Positions 1-11,005 of a DNA stretch of 64,000 nt are shown here, piece after piece. Below the pieces are notes generated by a model. It ran no database searches. It saw nothing but the letters and a program-made list of their open reading frames with translations, and had not been told where the DNA came from. A program made the translations under genes and the position numbers. This DNA comes from Megamerina dolium. Taxonomy: Eukaryota > Arthropoda > Insecta > Diptera > Megamerinidae. The stretch is taken from NCBI GenBank assembly GCA_963854835.1, contig OY978525.1, forward strand, positions 4,359,501 through 4,423,500. The letters are read 5' to 3'. The stretch's first letter is position 1, and every line of letters begins with the position of its first letter.

Positions 1-628
1 TTCAGCTATTTATTATATTTATAATATCAATTTAATTAGTTTCCTTTCACATTCTTAAACTAATGAAACAAACATTTAGTACAGCACAATTTCAGTGCAA
101 ACATAAGGTCTTATCTTCGTTGGTAAAATCATTTTTAATCTTTTTAATTAATTAGGGATATGTTGATGTATGTACATACGTATGTACGCATATCGTTCTT
201 ACAATGAGAGGAATTACAAATGCTATTTATTATATATATGTACACATATTCATATATAAAATACATGGATGCTCTTCTACTCGTATTTGTTACGTAAGTA
301 CGTATGTATGAAGGATGAGAGATGTAGAATTAAAGTAAAATAGAAGTAGTCAAGCGTTTCTTATTGCTACAGCAAGCACCTCTTGTGCTAATGCTGCTTA
401 CAATTGAAGTACTAGGAAGTGAAATTGTAAATGAAGAAAATATGAAAAATTAATAAATCAAAATGGAAAAAAAATTATATCAAATTACACTGACACCATA
501 ATGAACAAAAGAAAAATGGCATACAAATATGGTTTAATGAAAAAGGAAAAGAAAGTAAAATTACTAAAAATATGTGTATATGATTTGCTTTAAAAATGAA
601 TTCGTTTTAAAATGAGTTAGCAGTTTTG
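1..628. other. AT-rich intergenic DNA, no gene seen
   Basis: AT-rich sequence with short TA/TG-rich simple stretches. No open frame, RNA gene or transposon end was recognised. Confidence 0.6.
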
Positions 629-783
629 CTTCTAAATCAAAAAAGTGATGACGCAAAAGTTCTGCCGTGCGGAACCGGCTAAAATTAGTAGATTTAACAT
701 TTAATACGCACAACAGTAATGGGAGAGAAGCCTGGCCAAGGGCCCTTCGGGGCTTTAAGCGACACATATTTATTTTGTTATTT
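629..783 (+). repeat. tRNA-derived SINE, 5'-truncated copy
   Basis: This holds the 3' half of the SINE family that recurs through the window. The body block around TTCTGCCGTGCGGAACCGGC, the ACGCACAACAGTAATGG block and the terminal GGGCTTTAAGCGACACATAT block can all be aligned by eye to the full copies at 3705-4075 and 56156-56519. The tRNA-like head with the Pol III promoter boxes is missing, so this copy cannot be transcribed from its own promoter. Its 3' end abuts the mariner relic at 785-1010. Confidence 0.85.
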
Positions 784-784
784 A

Positions 785-1010
785 TTTTTATGCGTCCATA
801 CTATCGATACACTTTTGCCATTGCAACGGTAGCTCATTTATCTCTCAGCTATAGATGCCTGGCTCATGGGAGCCGATGAACTGCTGGAAGGCACTTTTGG
901 CAACCTCTTCGGAATTAAATTTGTTTTCCTACCAGACAGTTATCCAAATTCCAAAAGAAGTGGTAGTCGGTGGGTGCAAGATCGGGTGAATATGGTGGAT
1001 GTCGGAGAGT
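785..1010 (-). pseudogene. Mariner (irritans-like) transposase C-terminal relic
   Basis: Read on the minus strand, the frame gives HPPYSPDLAPTDYHFFWNLD, the mariner block that holds the third catalytic aspartate of the DD34D triad (LAPTD, codon at about 966-968). An internal stop follows about 13 codons later. Further on, in a shifted frame, QQFIGSHEPGIYS and QWQKCID correspond to the C-terminal end of irritans-type mariner transposases. Everything upstream of the third aspartate is absent; that side runs into an ATCCAA-type simple repeat at about 1012-1046. Stops and frameshifts make this dead DNA. The subfamily assignment rests on remembered family motifs, not on a search. Confidence 0.72.
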
Positions 1011-1011
1011 T

Positions 1012-1046
1012 TCCAAATCCAAATCCGAATCCAACTCCAACTCCAA
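1012..1046. repeat. Short CCAAAT/CCAACT simple repeat
   Basis: Five to six tandem hexamers of the type TCCAAA/TCCGAA/TCCAAC followed by a poly-A run. On the plus strand it reads as alternating Pro/Asn/Thr, which explains the apparent open frame here. It borders the truncated mariner relic. Confidence 0.8.
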
Positions 1047-1242
1047 AAAAAAAAGTTGAAATTTTTACAATCGCACTGTCGTTCATGAATTTGGAAAAAT
1101 TGTCAAAAATAAATTTTAAACAATATTCAAAAAAGTAATAATGACATATTAATCCTACATACTTTGGCTCCAAAACTGCATATTGATAGTTTTTAATTGG
1201 CGCTATTTTACGAGATCAAGAGATCGAGAAGAAAGTACATAT

Positions 1243-1697
1243 TTTAGAAAGCTGAAGAAAACATCTGTTCTTTGCTTGCTGGCACCGTCAGATTACCCAA
1301 CACTTGGTCCTTCCAACGGAGGTTTGGTCTTCCTCTTCTTCTGCGTTCTCCAGCGGGTACCGAATTAAATACCCTCTTCCCTGGAGCGTCTTCTTCCATT
1401 CGCTCGACATGACCCAACCAGCGCAACTGCTGGATTTTGATTCGCCTGACTATGTCAATGTCAGCGTACAGCTCATACAGCTCATCGTTGTACCTTATTC
1501 GATATTCGCCAGCAACACAAATAGGCCCGAAGATCATGCGCAGTACTATTCTCTCGAAAACTCAAAGCATCCTCTCATCCGTGGTGGAAATTGTCCAGGC
1601 TGTCCACCTGTTAGCAAGAGTTATACTACGCATGATCTCCAGGCTGACGTCATTACAGTTGTTGATGCTGGTTACAAGATAGACAAAGTCCTCCACC
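1243..1697 (-). pseudogene. RTE-like LINE, 3' fragment of the reverse transcriptase ORF
   Basis: The minus strand encodes the region downstream of the RT core: FGPICVAGEYRIRYNDELYE, WLGHVERMEED and RRRRGRPNLRWKDQVL. These match the C-terminus of the nearly complete element at 45093-48389 almost block for block. Plus-strand text from 1620 to 1697 also aligns to 45640-45720 of that element. The copy is cut at both ends, and the stretch encoding the last residues differs from the full element. It is a 5'-truncated, decayed insertion. Confidence 0.88.
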
Positions 1698-3359
1698 ACC
1701 AGAATGATCATTTTCATACTTCTGGTCCATATAATATAAAAAGTTGCGCAATCAATTCAAAGTTTTCCTTGTGAAAATAGACAAAATTTCTATGAAATAT
1801 GTTAGGAGAAGCTATGGAAGAAATTGATACGCAAGTCCGGCTATTTTGTGAGATTTCCAAAAAAAAAAAAAAATAATTCAGAAAAAGAACATAAGGTGAC
1901 GATAGAGGTTAAGTATCGAGCAATTTTTGGGGACAAAAAAAACAATGAGTGCTGGCCTTATAGCTTACTAGCTATGAGGTTATTTGTCGATTTTCTCAGA
2001 TTTTCAAATTCATGTTGATATTTTGAGTATATTTGGAAGTATGATTGAAGTATTGTTTTGAACTTATCAAAGAGAATATTCGTTTTTTTTTTTTTTTTTT
2101 TGTATACTTTGAAATAAACACAGATTTGCTGCTAGTTATTTGCGATATCAATTTAAAGTTTTTGATTTATATGCGATAGCTATGCATTATATTGTAGTGT
2201 TTAAGTATTGAGCACTATGTATTTGAAAACTTCCTATCAATTTGTATTAGTCATACAGAATACAGTATGACACAAAGATATGTACTTTGTATAGATGTAC
2301 AATCTGTGTTTCAAAGTTTTCGATTGTAAGTGCACAATTTTTTTTTGTTTGCTTCCGTTCTTTGGCAAATTGTTGCAGAACCTTTTTTTTTTTTTTGCTC
2401 AATCTTTTTACTACAAAATTCTGTTTAAGACTTGTACTTATACACAGAACAATTTCTATAACTAAAATTGACTTTGAGCTGTGTACACATACAGTGGTTA
2501 ACCATTGTGGCCATAAACGGTGTCCTCTTTTTATTGAACTTTAGCAGAATTGAAGCGATACTTCGATCAGAAAATGAGCGTGTGTGTGTGTGTGTGTTTT
2601 TATAGCATTTGAAAGAAAACACATTTATGGCAGTTTATGCCAGCAATTAAGCTTGTCAGGGAGACGGACATGCATTCGTATATATTTCGCTACTATACGA
2701 ACACTTCATATATAGTAATGTGATAGAATTGAACAACAAATACCCAACATATGTAATATGTACTATAATACTAGAACATGCATGCAATGTGCACAGCTGC
2801 ATTTTAGCAAAAAGCAAAGCACAAATTTATACATGCTTTATAAATTCCCCAAAGAAATGGGACGAGAGGGATGAAAAACAATAGAAGAAGAAGAAACCCA
2901 GTAGTATTTATAACAAAATGGCAAATGGCAAATGGTAAATGGGCAATATAACGCTGTCGCGAACAGTATGATGCAACGCAAGTATGTGGTAAGGTCGCTA
3001 GTACACTACATTAAATATTTTCACATTTTTCGACACATAACAAAAATGTTTCTATGCAAGCATAAGTAAGGTATATAGACACACATGTGTGTGTGTGTGT
3101 GGGTGTGTGTGTCTGAAACAATGTTGTTAAATGCATTTTTCACATCCCCATTGAATTATATTTGTATTATACATACTTTATATGGATATTCACTATATAT
3201 TTTATGTGTTTGCGATAGTGAAACCTTTTCTTCATCAAACTATGTGTACATATTATTATTACAAGTCAGTTTTTTTGATGGAGCATAGTATAAGCAGTGC
3301 TGTAAAAAGTTATCATATACGATTTTTCCTATAAAATTCAAACAATAATAAAATTTTGT
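1698..3359. other. AT-rich intergenic DNA with short simple repeats
   Basis: No gene seen. It contains poly-A/T runs (about 1859-1874 and 2083-2101), a GT tract at 2579-2597 and another at 3085-3111. The open frames over these tracts are low-complexity translations. Confidence 0.6.
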
Positions 3360-3704
3360 ACGAAAGCCTTCTTAAGGGATGGAGATAAAGGATAAATATG
3401 GTCAGAAGAAATTTTAAGGATAAAAATATATTGAGTGTTGGCTATACATTTCATACCTCTTGAAGCGATTCTTGCGCAACTATGTGGTTAATTATTAATT
3501 TTCAGGTATTTTGGGATCCATTTTGTATGGGAGCGCTCTTCAAAAACGGGCATAGAGTATAAGTATCTTCGGAAGATATGTTAGTTGGGCAGTATAATTA
3601 AATTTGGCCATATATTTTATCCCTCTATCGGTATCTCGGGAGCAGCGGCAGTTAATTCTATAAAATCATTGATTTGCTAGGAGAACCTCTCTAAGGAATG
3701 TATA
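3360..3704 (-). repeat. S160 satellite-like tract, first part
   Basis: Degenerate repeat seen in minus orientation: the recurring blocks are TTAAGGGATGGAGATA, CATACATTTCATACC and TTTTGTATGGGAG. The same blocks recur in the tracts at 13556-14760, 18180-18905, 38740-40345 and 57060-57908. The tract continues on the other side of the SINE at 3705-4075 and the DD41D element at 4265-5105, so both inserted into it. Confidence 0.72.
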
Positions 3705-4075
3705 AAATAAATAAAAAAAAAATATGTGGCACTTAAAGCCCCAAAGGGCTCATTGGCCGAGCTTCTCTTCCATTACTGTTGTGCGTCTTAAAAATTGGAC
3801 AATATTAGAAGGGACCTACTTATTTTAGCCGGTTCCGAACGGCAGAACACTTGTGACATCACTTTTTCTGAGCTTTGTCACAGAGTTCTTTAAGAAGCTT
3901 TTTCATGGCAAGTTGTTACTGTCGGAAGAATTGCCAATTGCTTGCCGACAGGTGGGTACCGTTCGAAAGAAAAATCTTATCGATATTAAATTTGTTATGC
4001 ATCAGCCGGGGATTGAACCACGACCTACAGATCAGAAGGCGAACACACTAACCACTGAGCTACGGCACCCACATG
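3705..4075 (-). mobile_element. tRNA-derived SINE, full-length copy with 13-bp TSD
   Basis: Full-length SINE in minus orientation. The head at about 4010-4072 is tRNA-like: on the minus strand it carries a Pol III A box (TAGCTCAGTGG) and a B box (GGTTCAATCCCC). The family body follows, then a T/A-rich 3' end after TGCCACATATT. It is bounded by a perfect 13-bp target-site duplication, TAAGGAATGTATA, at 3692-3704 and 4076-4088. The target is an S160 monomer. The perfect duplication and near-consensus body suggest a fairly recent insertion. The enzyme supplying mobility is unknown; a LINE partner is inferred from SINE biology. The open frame running antisense through it is not a gene. Confidence 0.93.
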
Positions 4076-4264
4076 TAAGGAATGTATATCGGGAGTAAAT
4101 ATGTTGGAAGAAAATGTTGCAAATAAAAAATTAGTAGAGGTCGGTCATACATTTCATACCCCTAGATACGATAGCTGGTCAACTATGGGCATACTTGTTG
4201 ATTTTCATGTGTTTGTACGTTCATTTTGTATGGGAGCTCACTTAAAGACTGGAAATATGGTATA
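4076..4264 (-). repeat. S160 satellite-like tract, middle part
   Basis: Continuation of the tract at 3360-3704 after the SINE. It has GGTCGGTCATACATTTCATA at about 4140 and TTTTGTATGGGAGCTCAC at about 4223. It runs straight into the TA target of the DD41D element. Confidence 0.72.
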
Positions 4265-5105
4265 CAGGGTGGATCATATAGTGTTTTTTTTTAATCATAT
4301 GTTATTTTTACAGTGACAGCTCTTTTCCACTATAAATATGGACAGAAAGTGAGTATGATATTTCCGTGGAACGAAATGAATCGCTTGAACAACGTTGGGC
4401 AAAGTCAATGTGGTGTAGTTTCTTTTATTTTCCCTGACGAAGTGCATTTTCATCTCGACGGCTATGTTAAGAAACAAAATTGCCGCATCTGGGAACCGGA
4501 AAACCCGCACCTAGTCGTCCAGAAGCCAATGCATCCTCAGAGAATAACAGTTTGGTGCGGGTTTTGGAGCGGTGTCATTATTGGCACAATTTTCTTGGAA
4601 AATATTGCTGGTAATGCAATTTCCGTTAACTGTGAGCTTTACGGCGGAATGATAAATGATATTTTGTCGCCGAAAATTGAAGATATGGACTTGGACGATC
4701 TTTGGTTTCAGCAGGATGGTGCGCCATGCCACACAGCTCATGCCACAATCGATCTTTTGCGCCCCAAGTTCGGAAATCATATTATCAGTCGACTCGGCTA
4801 TGTCCATTGTCCGTCTCGGAGATGCGATTTGACGCCGTTAGAATTTTTTTTTTTTGTGGAATGCCGTCAGAGACCGATGTTATGAGAACAATCCATTAAC
4901 GATTCAAGTCGTTAAGGCGAGTATAGAGCAAGCCATTTGTGAGATAGAGCCAGAAACCGTTACCAATGTCTTGGAAAACTGGGTTGACAGAATGACCTAT
5001 TGTGAAGCTAGCCGAGGCAGTCACAATATTTGCTCCTTTGATTAAACCAATTTTTAATTTTTTTTTTTGAATTTTTAAAAACAAATTCGTATATGGTTCA
5101 CCCTG
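4265..5105 (+). mobile_element. DD41D (rosa-type) mariner, internally deleted
   Basis: Terminal inverted repeats are visible: the left end begins CAGGGTGGATCATAT and the right end, read inward, begins CAGGGTGAACCATAT. TA dinucleotides flank the element at 4263-4264 and 5106-5107, the expected target duplication. The element is 841 bp, much shorter than an autonomous one, because the N-terminal DNA-binding part of the transposase is missing. The remaining transposase is at 4415-5040. It sits in an S160 satellite monomer that resumes at 5106. Confidence 0.88.
4415..5040 (+). pseudogene. DD41D transposase, catalytic and C-terminal part, broken
   Basis: The frame gives FPDEVHFHLDGYVKKQN (first catalytic Asp), WFQQDGAPCHTAH (second Asp) and SRRCDLTPLE (third position). 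Forty-one residues separate the second and third positions, which defines the DD41D group. The third residue is Glu here, where the other copy in this window (about 25430) has Asp. A poly-T run then shifts the frame, and the C-terminus (DRCYENNPLTIQVVKASIEQ) continues in another frame up to about 5040. The helix-turn-helix N-terminus is deleted. No function is expected. Confidence 0.85.
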
Positions 5106-5345
5106 TATATAAGTTCTGTAGAAATGCTAGTTTGAAAAAATTATCGAAGTCGGTCATAAATATTAACCCTCTAGGAAGTGCCCTGTGAGCGATGGTAGCC
5201 AATTTTATAAAAATTGCAAATTTTTTAGGGGAGGCCCCTAAAGCTGTGCAGTAAGGCAAGTATTTTCGGGAAAAATGCTGAGAAAAAATATTAATGGGAC
5301 CCATTGATACATTCGACTTCTCTAGAAGCGATCCCTTGGAAGTTC
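5106..5345 (-). repeat. S160 satellite-like tract, last part
   Basis: The tract resumes directly after the DD41D element with CGAAGTCGGTCATAAATATT and GGGGAGGCCCCTAAAG-type blocks, then fades out near 5345. Confidence 0.65.
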
Positions 5346-6820
5346 TAGGTTATTTTTTGATTTTTTTTGCCATATTTTTGTGAAATTTGACCTCGATCCG
5401 GGTCGATTTATACCAACCAATTTCTGACTCATGGATTTTTTCATAAAATCTCACAAATTAAGATGAATGCAAGTGTCAAAAATGAAAAGTCTTATCTAAA
5501 TTTCAGTGATTTTCCCCCCCATGAGTGCACTTAATCGTGTACCATAACTTTTGAATGTACAATATGGGTATTTATAAAGTTTTTCACTGCTTTGTGATTG
5601 CATAAGTTGCTATTTTTTATGATCTTGGATAATTGTTAATTTTTAATAGCACTTAAAATGTATATAAACTTTCTTTGCTTGTCAACAACATTAGTATTTG
5701 TTGTTGCTACTGCAGCTCATTATTACCAGAGGTGATATTTTGTCATGTGATATTTTTTGTTTTTTGCCCGCGCATAAATAAATCAGTTCATCAGTATATT
5801 GTATAAAATATAAAAGAGCTTTTATTCAGCTTAAACAAAAAAAACAACAAAACAAAGTATTTCCAGGAAGTTACCATTTTTCGTATGAATTTTCTTAATC
5901 ATAAAAGTGATTAGGTGAGTAGCAACAGATATTTTTCATTTTCCTTTTATAGTAAAATATAATCATGGATTATTCTTTTCTTTGTTCATATTATTTTGAT
6001 GATATTTTATGCTTTGTTGATTATTATCACATTGCTACAAGTATTTAATTTCATTTCTATTTGAATTTTGTATAGAATTAAATATTTTCTTTGTTCTATG
6101 TATATTATTATAATTTTCTTTGTTTTTATGTTTGTTTTCTAATTTTTTTTGTTTTACTTATTTTTTTAAATTCTTATTAAATTATCAACACACACCATTT
6201 GACATTTTGTATGCGCTGCCATATGACGAATGCGGTATACATGAACATGATGTGAAACGAAAAGTTTTTGCATAAATTTTCACTCACACCACACAAGTTC
6301 GTGTCGGAAATATAATAACAATTATCACACGCATAAATTATCCTTTAAGGGAAACCCAAAGAAACAAAAGGGGGCAAAGGATTCGTGTTCAATTTGTTCG
6401 CTGGGGTTTTATTTTTTTTTTTTTTTGGGTTGCATGCATATTTTATAAACTAAATGTCGGTATTTGTGTTATTCTTTCGTTTAAATTATCGTACGAGAAT
6501 TTAAACTGTAAGAGTATTTGTAAATATTGAAGAGAGAGGGAGAGAGAGAGAAATTTTGTTCTAATAAATGTCGTTTTTATATTCACAATATCTCAATATG
6601 TATATGTATAGAATCTAAATAGCATTGTAGATTATAATTAGCAGTGCTGGAATTTGTGTGTTTCGAAAATAATGTTTATAACCTGCACTACATTAGAACT
6701 TGAAAAGAAAATTTCGTTTAAAAAAAAATCTCATATCCAAATGCAAGTGGGATAATCTTTGTTTCCCTCTTTAGAGAGGATTTGAACAAGTTTAAACGAC
6801 ACTAAATTCAATCTAGAATT
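5346..6820. other. AT-rich intergenic DNA, no gene seen
   Basis: AT-rich DNA with poly-T and a short GA tract at about 6530-6551. No transposon ends or coding motifs recognised. Confidence 0.55.
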
Positions 6821-7850
6821 CGGAAAACACAATTTGGAATATATTTTTGTATGAGAGGTAGGCGTGGTATACATTTGATTCCGCCCACTTTCGAGTTGGT
6901 CTATTTATTACCAAATATAATCGTATATACGAAGTATCAGCATGATAACTTTATATTTTCATGCGCAAACTGTGAAATCATGCATATGAAAGCATAATTT
7001 TATATGGAAGGTAGATGTGGTTTTTATCCGTTTCAACATATATTCAAATATGTGTATAAATAAATAAAAATAATTATATATGCCAAAGTTTAGCTTGATA
7101 GTTTTATGTTTTCGCTCGGAAACTGTAAAAACATACATTCAACAACATACATTTGTATGGGAGGTATGTGTATTTTTTATTAGATTCAATTCACTTTTAA
7201 ATATGTCTACAAATAAGTCAAAATAATCTTACGTATCAAGTTTCAGCTTTAAAATCGTATATTTTCGATCGTAAAGTGTAAAAACATACATTCAACAATA
7301 TACTTTTGTATGGAAGATATGCGTATTTTTTATTCAATTCAATCTGTTTTTGAATATGTCTATAAAAAGGTAAAAATAATCTTACATACCGAGTTTTAGC
7401 TTGATGGCTTTCTATTTTCATGCGCAAAGTGCGAAATCATGCATACGAAAGCATAACTTTGTATGGGAGATAGGCGAGATTTTTATCCGATTCAACATAT
7501 TTTCAAATATGTTGATAACTAAGTAAAAATAATTATATGTGCCAAGTTTCAGCTTAAAAATCGTATATTCGCGCTTCAAATGTAACAGTACACATTCAAT
7601 AGCATACTATTGTATGGGAGGTAGTCGTGATTTTTATCCGATTATGAAATTTTTTTAATATATCTATTTTATTATCAGATTATATTTATATAACAAATTT
7701 TAGTTGGATGTAATAATAATTAGGCGCGTAAATTGTAGAAAAAAACATTCAACAATATGATTTTGTATGGGAGATAAGAATAATTTTTATCCGATTACTG
7801 CTATTTTTTTGCTAATCAATTTTGATTTGGTATATATATTTGAGCGCAAC
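6821..7850 (+). repeat. Tandem array of a 153-bp repeat, seven units
   Basis: A phased motif TTTGTATGGGAGGTA followed by a TTTTATCCGATTC block recurs with its TATGG at about 6850, 7003, 7156, 7309, 7462, 7613 and 7766: intervals of 153, 153, 153, 153, 151 and 153 bp. Between them each unit carries an AAGTTTCAGCTT-like block, a TATTTTCGCGC-like block and a GTGAAAACATACATTCAA-like block. Units are visibly diverged, but their lengths are almost constant. There is no continuous open frame and no terminal inverted repeats at the ends. The same repeat forms a second array at 62939-63725 in the same orientation. Confidence 0.9.
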
Positions 7851-8514
7851 ATTTCAAAAATCACATTTAAGAATTTAATTTTGTTGTTAACCAATTTTGC
7901 CCATTCTCGAATTTGAACATTCGTGTGATTCACATGGCTAAACCGACATAGATCTTAAGCTTATTTTCCTTTTCTGTCACCTTTGGTTATGGATGTTACA
8001 AATGAAAGCACAAATTCAATGTACCCTTGACACGAATAGATATTCCTAATGATGTGAAAGAGTAACTCTGAAATTTAGTTATTTCATACAAGGACGGAAT
8101 CCATATAGAATGAAAATTTACATTCGATAATCTATATAAATGCATAGGTACTAAATATTAAAATTTGTAACTTTCCTCAGCTTTCTATGAATTCAAGGAG
8201 AAAAAAAAATATAATGAAAAACCATAAACTTATTCTGTGCTGTAAGCCACTTACGGATTAGTAAAATCACTATGCTTTCTAAATGTACCAAATTAAATCA
8301 AGGAAACCATAAACTACATAGTATATGTGAAGTATTCATATAATAATATACGTGTACATATTTTATACAACTTAAAAATGCTTTTATTTGAAACTACTAT
8401 TGTATAATATATTATTTTCCCATATACTTGTTTAATAAATACGAGTAAATTTAATTCAAAGTTACCATGAACACAAATAAAGTTTAACACTTGTTATATG
8501 TAGTAGTATGTATG
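7851..8514. other. AT-rich intergenic DNA, no gene seen
   Basis: Nothing recognised between the 153-bp array and the mariner element. Confidence 0.55.
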
Positions 8515-8516
8515 TA

Positions 8517-9171
8517 CGAGGGCGGTCCCAGAACTATCCGACCTAACAAAGAAAACACAACAAATTTGGGAAAATTTTTCTTTATTTCTCAACATAATTT
8601 CCTTTTAGTTCTATACACTTTTCCCAGTGATATTCTATAGCTTCAATATCCTGTGTATTGAATGAACTGTCTGGCTCATTAAAATAGCCATCTAGCGCAG
8701 ACTCCACCTCTTCATTGTTTGCAAATCTTCTACCACCAAATTCCTGTTACCATTAAATTGGAAATAGAAAATAATCCGAAGGAGCTAAATCTGGCGAATG
8801 CGGTGCGTGCTGAAGCAATTCGAGCTCTAACTCATTGATTTTGGGCATCACAATAGCGGATGTGTGAACTGGTGCACTGTCTTGATTGTGAGCAAACGCG
8901 GCACCCATCTTGCGCACAGCTTTTTCATCTCCAAATTTTCGGTCAATATACGATGTATAGCAATTTTTGAAATGACTGTAATGTCACCTAGTTCACGCAC
9001 CTTCAGCCGGCGATCATCCAATAGCATTTTATGGATTTTCTTAACTTAACCTCAGGTGGCCTGGCGTGGCCACCTCAATTGGTTGACCATTACAGTGTTC
9101 GTCTTGGCAGCCCGTACGACCTCGTTTAAACTCTGCCACCTTATAGTCGGGTAGTTTTGGGACCGCCTTCG
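8517..9171 (-). mobile_element. Non-autonomous mariner with CGAGGGCGG ends
   Basis: A 655-bp element with TA at both flanks (8515-8516, 9172-9173). Left end CGAGGGCGGTCCCAGAACTA; the right end read inward is CGAAGGCGGTCCCAAAACTA. The minus strand holds transposase fragments: an N-terminal piece near the right end, and the part from the second catalytic block (APVHTSAIVMPKINEL) to the C-terminus at the left. The stretch between about CCGCGTTTGCTC and the second Asp block is deleted. The same breakpoint is present in the copy at 44553-48748, so this is a deletion derivative that multiplied rather than a one-off decay product. It cannot encode a transposase. Confidence 0.9.
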
Positions 9172-10545
9172 TATGCACGTATGTACGTATGTTGTACTTA
9201 ATTAATTATCTCAGTTATTATTAATTATTTTTTTTTTTTTTGTATTCATAATCATTAAATTATTTGTAACAAAAAGTTTTATCGACTAACATTTAATGAG
9301 TTGAATAATTTCCATGATGCTTATGAAATTTTCTACACTTTGGATTTAATCTGAATTTAGAAATATGAAAATATTTAGCAACATTTGACACAATACTAAG
9401 AAATAGTAAATTAATATTTAGCTTTAATTTTTATTGAAAAAATGGGATCAACAAAATAATAACAAGTTGTATGTATTTCTATATACATAGATATTTGTAT
9501 GTATATAGATTAATAACGAGCTCTTGTTATAAAAAAAAAAAAAAAATTGCACGTCCGAAGCTTTTAAGCAAATTGAATTCAAATTGTACTTTACGCTTAC
9601 CAAAACATATATATAAATGTAATTTTTTTTTTTCTTTCAATTTTGTCCTTCATAATTGTTAATTATTCTTACTAGCTTATTGAACTGCTGGAATTGCGTC
9701 TATACATGAAAATTAGGGTTGCTCAAATATTATATGGAATTTTCAGAATGTGATTTTTCAAAAAATGCATAATGTTCGTGTTGTAAGCTTTTTGAAAGTA
9801 AAATTAGAATATTAATTGCAATTATTGCAATTGCAATTTTGCATTTTTTCTGCAAAAAGCTTTCAAAAATACCTTACCCACATTGATAAAAATTATTTGT
9901 CAAAAATTTGAACATTTCTAATGTCAATAATTGGTTGCTTGTTTAAATATGTACGTCATAAGGCATTACGTAAATATAGTATATATTATATGATATCTAC
10001 TAAGTACATATTGGCTATGGTTTTTAGTAATATTACATGCACAAGCACGCTCACACTATACATGTCCTGGCAAATGAAATTAGAAAATTACGCCAATATG
10101 TTTTAGCGCTTCTATTATTTTTATTCATGTGGATAATTGACTAATGGAATAATGAATATGGTTCATGCTCTTACTCAATATACTAATACAATATATACTT
10201 TGTAGACAATGCAGAGTATAAATATGATATATGCTCTGAGTTGTAAGTAAAAAAAATCATTTTTTCAAGATGCCACTGTACTGATTCCATACAATGATAT
10301 GACAAAATTGCATAATTGCAATAAAATTGCATATATTTGTAATAGTTAGGTCACTAAAATCCTTATTTTCGAAATAATCTCACTTGAACTGTCACATTTT
10401 CTTCATGTTTGACATGTTTCATATAATTAGGTGATTTTCGATCACATACTTTGTCAATAAAAAATTCATAGTCAAATATGTCATTTGGTACACAACTAAA
10501 CGCATTCATTACGAATGCAATATTGGGCATCTATTTCAACTTGAC
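9172..10545. other. AT-rich intergenic DNA, no gene seen
   Basis: Contains poly-T at about 9229-9241, a poly-A run at about 9530-9545 and TGCAATTG-type short inverted repeats at about 9815-9845. No coding content recognised. Confidence 0.55.
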
Positions 10546-10549
10546 TGCG

Positions 10550-11005
10550 ATTTGACAGATTTGACATTTATACTTCATTGCCACGTAAAGAGTTTTTGGC
10601 ATCAATCGTTTACAATCATGGAATGGGGCGACATCGAAAATCGTATTGTTGTAGTTGGCCTACTAAAATGCAACATTGGAAAAGGCGATATATTTCGAAC
10701 GTTGCGACCGATTGGAATCACTCGAAATTTTGTGTATCGTGCTGTGAAGTTGTTTGAGGATACTGGTGGAGCACGAGATCTTCAACGCGCGGCTGACCGC
10801 GCATTGTGAGAACTCCGAAAGAGATCAAAGCCGTGAAGAAACGAATCGACCGAAAACCGCTGCGAAAACAGAAAATCTTGTCGCGGGAAATGCAAATTTC
10901 ACAAGATTTTTGACTCAGCGCGTACAAGCGACACACTGGACACGTGCTCCCGGCCGCATTGGAGGGAAAATGCAAGCGAAAATCGAAAGCGTTACGCAGC
11001 CATGC
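10550..11005 (+). pseudogene. maT-like transposase N-terminal fragment
   Basis: From the ATG at 10618 the frame reads MEWGDIENRIVVVGLLKCNI, then IFRTLRPIGITRNFVYRAVK, a helix-turn-helix start typical of the maT (DD37D) branch of Tc1/mariner transposases. The frame breaks after RDLQRA near 10790. In other frames ELRKR, KKRIDRKPLRKQKIL-like and THWTRAPGRIGGKMQAK-like segments continue to about 11005, where it joins an unrelated mariner in the opposite orientation. The catalytic domain is absent. The family name rests on remembered motifs only. Confidence 0.7.

Noticed and set aside
866..1138. A 90-codon plus-strand frame with a Pro-Asn/Pro-Thr run
   Set aside because: It is antisense to the mariner relic at 785-1010 followed by a simple repeat.
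6821..7850. A CRISPR array
   Set aside because: Whole 153-bp units repeat rather than short repeats with unique spacers, and the sequence is clearly from an animal genome.
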